Below are positions 5,905-8,808 of a DNA stretch of 8,808 nt, in pieces. The notes beneath the pieces are model-generated. The model was not told the origin of the DNA. It did no database searches and saw nothing but the letters and a program-made list of their open reading frames with translations. Position 1 is the stretch's first letter. Each line of letters begins with the position of its first letter. The DNA is from Clostridia bacterium (GTDB lineage: Bacteria > CBDUZB01 > JAGLHV01): positions 1 through 8,808 of the forward strand of contig JAUVLC010000101.1 in assembly GCA_030595925.1 (NCBI GenBank), written 5' to 3'. Both the position numbers and the translations under genes were made by a program.

Positions 5905-6876
5905 TTATACCAATAAATTTAATAACACTTTAATCATTGTATTTTTTTCCGATGGTCTACTCGCTGCAATCATGAGTGTTAAAGCAACGAGAGCATTATC
6001 ATCTATCCGTTTACTTCCATCTTTACGAAGCAAAAGTCCATTACCCTGTAAAAAACAAACAAAAAGTGCAGCTGCAATACGTTTATTTCCATCCACAAAA
6101 CTATGATTTTTGGTTACAAAATATAAAAGATATGCTGCTTTTTCCTCAATGGTTGAATAAACATCTTCTCCCTCAAATGTCTGATAGATTGCCCCTATTG
6201 AACTCTTAAAACTTTCATCTTTCTCCTGCCCAACAAGTGCAGACCCCTTAAACTTCTGTTTCATGGTCTTAATAATCTCTAAGGACTTCCCGTAGGTAAT
6301 CTCAAATTTTGACCGTTTCGTTCCCTTTGGCACAAAAAGCCGATTGTGATCATAATCATCCAGAATATCAATCGCCCTGCTATATTCTGTAATGACCTGA
6401 ATGAAACCTTTTGTTTCATTTGAGACTGTTTCAAGGCGTATAACATTAGTTAAAAGATTCAAGTACTTCTGTAACTCTTTATATTTTTTCTCGGACACTT
6501 TAAGTCTCTTTTCATTGATAGTATACCCATCAACAAAATGCTTCCTTAATACATTCGTTGCCCAAATGCGAAATTGTGTTCCCCGTTTGGAATTCACTCT
6601 ATAACCAACGGAAATAATTACATCAAGATTATAAAATTGCGTTTGATAAACTTTGCCATCCTCGGCAGTATGTGCAAAATTTGCACATACTGCTTTTTTA
6701 TCTAATTCCTTTGTCGTAAATATGTTACGAATATGTTTTGTAATAACGCTGCGATCTGTATTAAACAGCTTGGCCATTTGCCTTTGCGCAAGCCATACTG
6801 TCTCCTTTTCCAGTTGAACTTCTACCCTATTTTTATATAACAGAACCTCTCCCTTGAATTTTTCTTCAGATTTCAT
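5905..6876 (-). CDS. rhuM: RhuM-family protein with C-terminal Fic/Doc domain
   Basis: This 323-residue protein combines two regions. The N-terminal part (about 1-115) matches RhuM-family proteins: [27 protein letters not shown] (about 27-53) looks like a helix-turn-helix, followed by [14 protein letters not shown] and [13 protein letters not shown]...GTQFRIWAT. The C-terminal part (about 200-320) carries HSFVDGNKR (H258-R266), the Doc/Fic active-site loop in its Doc-like NKR form. Fic enzymes transfer AMP to proteins, while phage P1 Doc phosphorylates EF-Tu. The catalytic His, Asn, Lys and Arg are present. The start overlaps the hsdM stop by 11 bp, with AAAGGA upstream as Shine-Dalgarno, so it is made together with hsdM. 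RhuM genes are often found inside type I RM operons, but their role there is not settled. A regulator-toxin or methylase-associated guard is possible. Confidence 0.88.
   Translation of the reverse strand: MKSEEKFKGEVLLYKNRVEVQLEKETVWLAQRQMAKLFNTDRSVITKHIRNIFTTKELDKKAVCANFAHTAEDGKVYQTQFYNLDVIISVGYRVNSKRGTQFRIWATNVLRKHFVDGYTINEKRLKVSEKKYKELQKYLNLLTNVIRLETVSNETKGFIQVITEYSRAIDILDDYDHNRLFVPKGTKRSKFEITYGKSLEIIKTMKQKFKGSALVGQEKDESFKSSIGAIYQTFEGEDVYSTIEEKAAYLLYFVTKNHSFVDGNKRIAAALFVCFLQGNGLLLRKDGSKRIDDNALVALTLMIAASRPSEKNTMIKVLLNLLV
6665..6699. repeat. Perfect 14 bp-arm palindrome with T-run inside rhuM
   Basis: GCAGTATGTGCAAA (6665-6678) and TTTGCACATACTGC (6680-6693) are exact reverse complements around a single A, followed on the plus strand by six Ts (6694-6699). 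On the minus strand it encodes the family-conserved [11 protein letters not shown] perfect repeat of this length is not expected by chance. It could be an operator for the RhuM helix-turn-helix, a terminator for antisense transcription, or partly a by-product of codons for a near-symmetric peptide. Confidence 0.7.
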
Positions 6877-8395
6877 ATCCCAATCCTTTTAAATTATTTT
6901 TGATTTCCTTTTCTAATTCTTTAGATTTTTTAAATTGTCCTGCAAGTTCTGAGGTTATTTTTTTCATTTTTTCTTCAAAAAGTTCACCGTCTTCTTCTTC
7001 CTCTTTTACTCCAACATATCGCCCCGGGGTTAGAATATACCCGTGTTTTTCAATTTCATTTAATTTAGCAGATTTACAAAATCCTTTTACATCCTCATAT
7101 TTTTCTCCTTCTCCTCGCCAGGCATGATATGTTGAAGAAATCTTTTCAATTTCTTTATCGGTTAACTCTCTGTGTCTTCTGTCAATCATAACGCCCATAT
7201 TTCTGGCATCAATAAATAATATCCGTCCTTTTCTGTCTTTGAATTTGTGATTTTTTTTGTCACGAGCAATAAACCAAAGACAGGCAGGAATCATTGTATT
7301 ATAAAATAATTGACTGGGTAAAGCTACCATACAATCAACTAAATCAGATTCTATTATGTTTTTTCTTATTTCTCCTTCACCTGAAGTATTGGAAGACATT
7401 GACCCATTAGCTAACACAAAACCGGCAACGCCTGCAGGAGCTAAATGATATATGAAGTGTTGCACCCAGGAAAAATTTGCATTACCTTTTGGCGGTGTTC
7501 CATATTTCCATCGCACATCTTCTCTCAGGAGGTCTCCTTTCCAGTCGCTATCATTAAAGGGCGGATTAGCAATAACAAAATCTGCTTTTAAATCTTTATG
7601 AGCATTTTTTAAAAAGCTTCCTTCATTGTTCCAGGCGATATCTGAGTCTATGCCACGAATGGCAAGATTCATTTTACATAACCGCCAGGTGGTCTGATTA
7701 GATTCCTGACCGTATACAGAAATATTACCAACCCTGCCGCCGTGTTTTTCAACAAACTTTTCACTTTGAACAAACATACCTCCCGAACCACAACAAGGGT
7801 CAAAAACCCTCCCTTTATAAGGTTCAAGCATTGCTACAAGCAATTTAACAATACAGCGAGGTGTATAAAACTGTCCTCCCCTTTTCCCTTCTGCATCAGC
7901 AAACTGTCCTAAAAAATATTCATAAACTCTACCCAAAATATCCTTGCTTTTGTTTTCTTTGTCTCCAAGCCCAATAGTCCCAATTAAATCTATAAGTTCG
8001 CCTAATCGTTGTTTATCAAGTGCAGGACGGGAATAGATTTTGGGTAAAACCCCTTTAAGTGATGTATTGTCCTTTTCAATAGCATCCATCGCATCGTCAA
8101 TTAATTTCCCAATAGTCGGTTGTTTGGCATTCTTTTGTAGATATATCCATCTGGCTTCAGGAGGAACCCAGAATATATTCCGAGATATGTATTCATCTTT
8201 ATCTTCAGGATCAGACAGTTTGTCATTTAGCAATTCATTAAAAACATCATTAAATGCATCTGATATGTATTTAAGGAATATCAAACCCAATACCACATGT
8301 TTATATTCAGCGGCATCCATATTATTTCGTAATTTATCAGCCACTTTCCATAACTTTGAAGCAAATGTTAAATTACCATTTCCATTATTAGACAT
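6866..8395 (-). CDS. hsdM: Type I DNA methyltransferase M subunit (N6-adenine)
   Basis: HsdM transfers a methyl group from S-adenosylmethionine to adenine N6 and forms M2S with HsdS. The start is set at ATG 8395 (509 residues, MSNNGNGNL). An in-frame GTG at 8401 is unlikely because it overlaps the AAGGAG Shine-Dalgarno (8401-8406). Residues about 8-140 form the helical HsdM_N domain, with [13 protein letters not shown] and [14 protein letters not shown]. The catalytic part starts at [14 protein letters not shown], has the cofactor motif [11 protein letters not shown] (about 198-208) and the catalytic ANPPF (about 276-280), and later LTPGRYVG (about 455-462). The C-terminus is a Lys/Glu-rich coiled coil, the usual HsdS contact. 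Length is normal and all motifs are intact. It is the first gene of the operon, and its stop overlaps rhuM. Confidence 0.97.
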   Translation of the reverse strand: MSNNGNGNLTFASKLWKVADKLRNNMDAAEYKHVVLGLIFLKYISDAFNDVFNELLNDKLSDPEDKDEYISRNIFWVPPEARWIYLQKNAKQPTIGKLIDDAMDAIEKDNTSLKGVLPKIYSRPALDKQRLGELIDLIGTIGLGDKENKSKDILGRVYEYFLGQFADAEGKRGGQFYTPRCIVKLLVAMLEPYKGRVFDPCCGSGGMFVQSEKFVEKHGGRVGNISVYGQESNQTTWRLCKMNLAIRGIDSDIAWNNEGSFLKNAHKDLKADFVIANPPFNDSDWKGDLLREDVRWKYGTPPKGNANFSWVQHFIYHLAPAGVAGFVLANGSMSSNTSGEGEIRKNIIESDLVDCMVALPSQLFYNTMIPACLWFIARDKKNHKFKDRKGRILFIDARNMGVMIDRRHRELTDKEIEKISSTYHAWRGEGEKYEDVKGFCKSAKLNEIEKHGYILTPGRYVGVKEEEEDGELFEEKMKKITSELAGQFKKSKELEKEIKNNLKGLGYEI

Positions 8396-8400
8396 AAGCA

Positions 8401-8406
8401 CTCCTT
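8401..8406 (-). promoter_or_regulatory. Shine-Dalgarno that decides the hsdM start
   Basis: The minus strand reads AAAAGGAGTGCTTATG. AAGGAG at 8401-8406 is five bases from ATG 8395. The upstream GTG shares its first base with this motif, so it cannot use it. This fixes the start at 8395. Confidence 0.8.
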
Positions 8407-8452
8407 TTAAGTTTGTTTTAAGTAATTAAAAATACATCTAAACTCACAATTT

Positions 8453-8487
8453 ATGATAATATTACTATAGTTTTTAACAAATATCAA
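8453..8487 (-). promoter_or_regulatory. Candidate promoter region of the hsdM operon
   Basis: Several overlapping sigma70-like pairs are possible on the minus strand. TTGATA (8482-8487) with TAATAT (8459-8464) has a 17-base spacer. TTGTTA (8475-8480) with TATCAT (8453-8458) has a 16-base spacer. TATAGT also lies at 8464-8469. The region is very AT-rich and the exact boxes cannot be chosen, but a promoter about 60-90 bases before hsdM is likely because no gene precedes it in the window. Confidence 0.45.
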
Positions 8488-8674
8488 TACAATAATCAGT
8501 AATTTACCAACTTAACCCAGTTTTGTTTTTAATTTTTTCTAATATAAGTTTTCACAAGTGATAATCAAGAAATGAATAAAATTTAAAAGTTCTATTTTAT
8601 TAAAATTGCTTTTTAGGTGTGGAATATAACGGGATTTAGAGGACAAAATTGACTTGGTTGACTTATCATTGCCT

Positions 8675-8764
8675 ATTCCGGTAACTTCTACCAGTCATTC
8701 CGGTTTTAATTTACCACCTATTCCGGTTAACTTCTACCACCCATTCCGGTAACTTCTACCAGTC
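8675..8764. repeat. Four tandem 22-23 bp units, IS21-family-end-like
   Basis: Units begin at 8675, 8697, 8720 and 8743, each starting ATTCCGGT and ending in ACCA plus GTC or CCY. The consensus is ATTCCGGTTAACTTCTACCA. Units 1 and 4 are identical, unit 3 has one extra T, and unit 2 is diverged in the middle. From memory, such repeated CCGGT...CTACCA blocks occur at the ends of IS21-family elements, where the IstA transposase binds. No transposase gene is visible, so this is either one end of an element lying beyond 8808 or a left-over end. No target duplication could be identified. Confidence 0.5.
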
Positions 8765-8808
8765 CAAAAGAGCAAAGTAACGATAAAAATATTTTACTAT
8801 TAAAAGAG

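Noticed and set aside
8040-8429. Plus-strand frame of 129 codons
   Set aside because: It is antisense to the conserved N-terminal domain of hsdM and has no family features.
8675-8764. CRISPR array
   Set aside because: The units follow one another directly without unique spacers, and no cas gene is present.

Overview
The window is an AT-rich stretch of bacterial DNA, and every recognisable gene is on the minus strand, so the operon reads from right to left. It is the main part of a type I restriction-modification (RM) locus: hsdM (8395-6866), hsdS (5367-3850) and the first 309 codons of hsdR (929-1, running off the left edge). Extra genes are packed between these three, with short overlaps or gaps. 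Host taxonomy cannot be fixed from the sequence. Low GC and small GC-rich palindromic elements inserted inside a gene suit an environmental or uncultured bacterium, but that is only an impression.

Right end (8402-8808, no gene): four tandem 22-23 bp units at 8675-8764 resemble the repeated ends of IS21-family elements. Bases 8488-8674 hold nothing I can assign apart from an AT-rich 8 bp inverted repeat (8575-8582/8594-8601). A promoter-like region at about 8453-8487 and a strong Shine-Dalgarno lead into hsdM.

Operon body: hsdM overlaps a RhuM gene with a C-terminal Fic/Doc motif by 11 bp. After a 122 bp gap with a perfect 12 bp inverted repeat comes a HEPN protein of the HI0074 type with an RX4HXY motif. 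It overlaps by 8 bp an unusual gene whose N-terminus is a complete minimal nucleotidyltransferase (MNT, GSX10DXD) and whose remainder is a full two-TRD HsdS. The HEPN-MNT toxin-antitoxin pair is therefore physically joined to the RM specificity subunit. One base after hsdS stops, a four-helix membrane protein begins, followed by two overlapping metallo-beta-lactamase (MBL) fold proteins related to the ComEC nuclease domain. I do not recognise this three-gene module as a named system.

Left end: between the second MBL gene and hsdR (930-1270) lie a decayed copy of an hsdR 5' end (1160-1255), a GC-richer stretch able to fold like a cloverleaf (989-1053), and a sigma70-like promoter for hsdR (975-1004). 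The hsdR reading frame contains two in-frame palindromic inserts that share a core and both encode DLSPH.

Taken together, the locus looks like a layered defence island. Modification and restriction form the core. RhuM-Doc and HEPN/MNT could act as toxin or guard modules. The membrane-MBL module may be a further effector. The hsdR remnant suggests that the hsdS-hsdR junction has been rebuilt by recombination.
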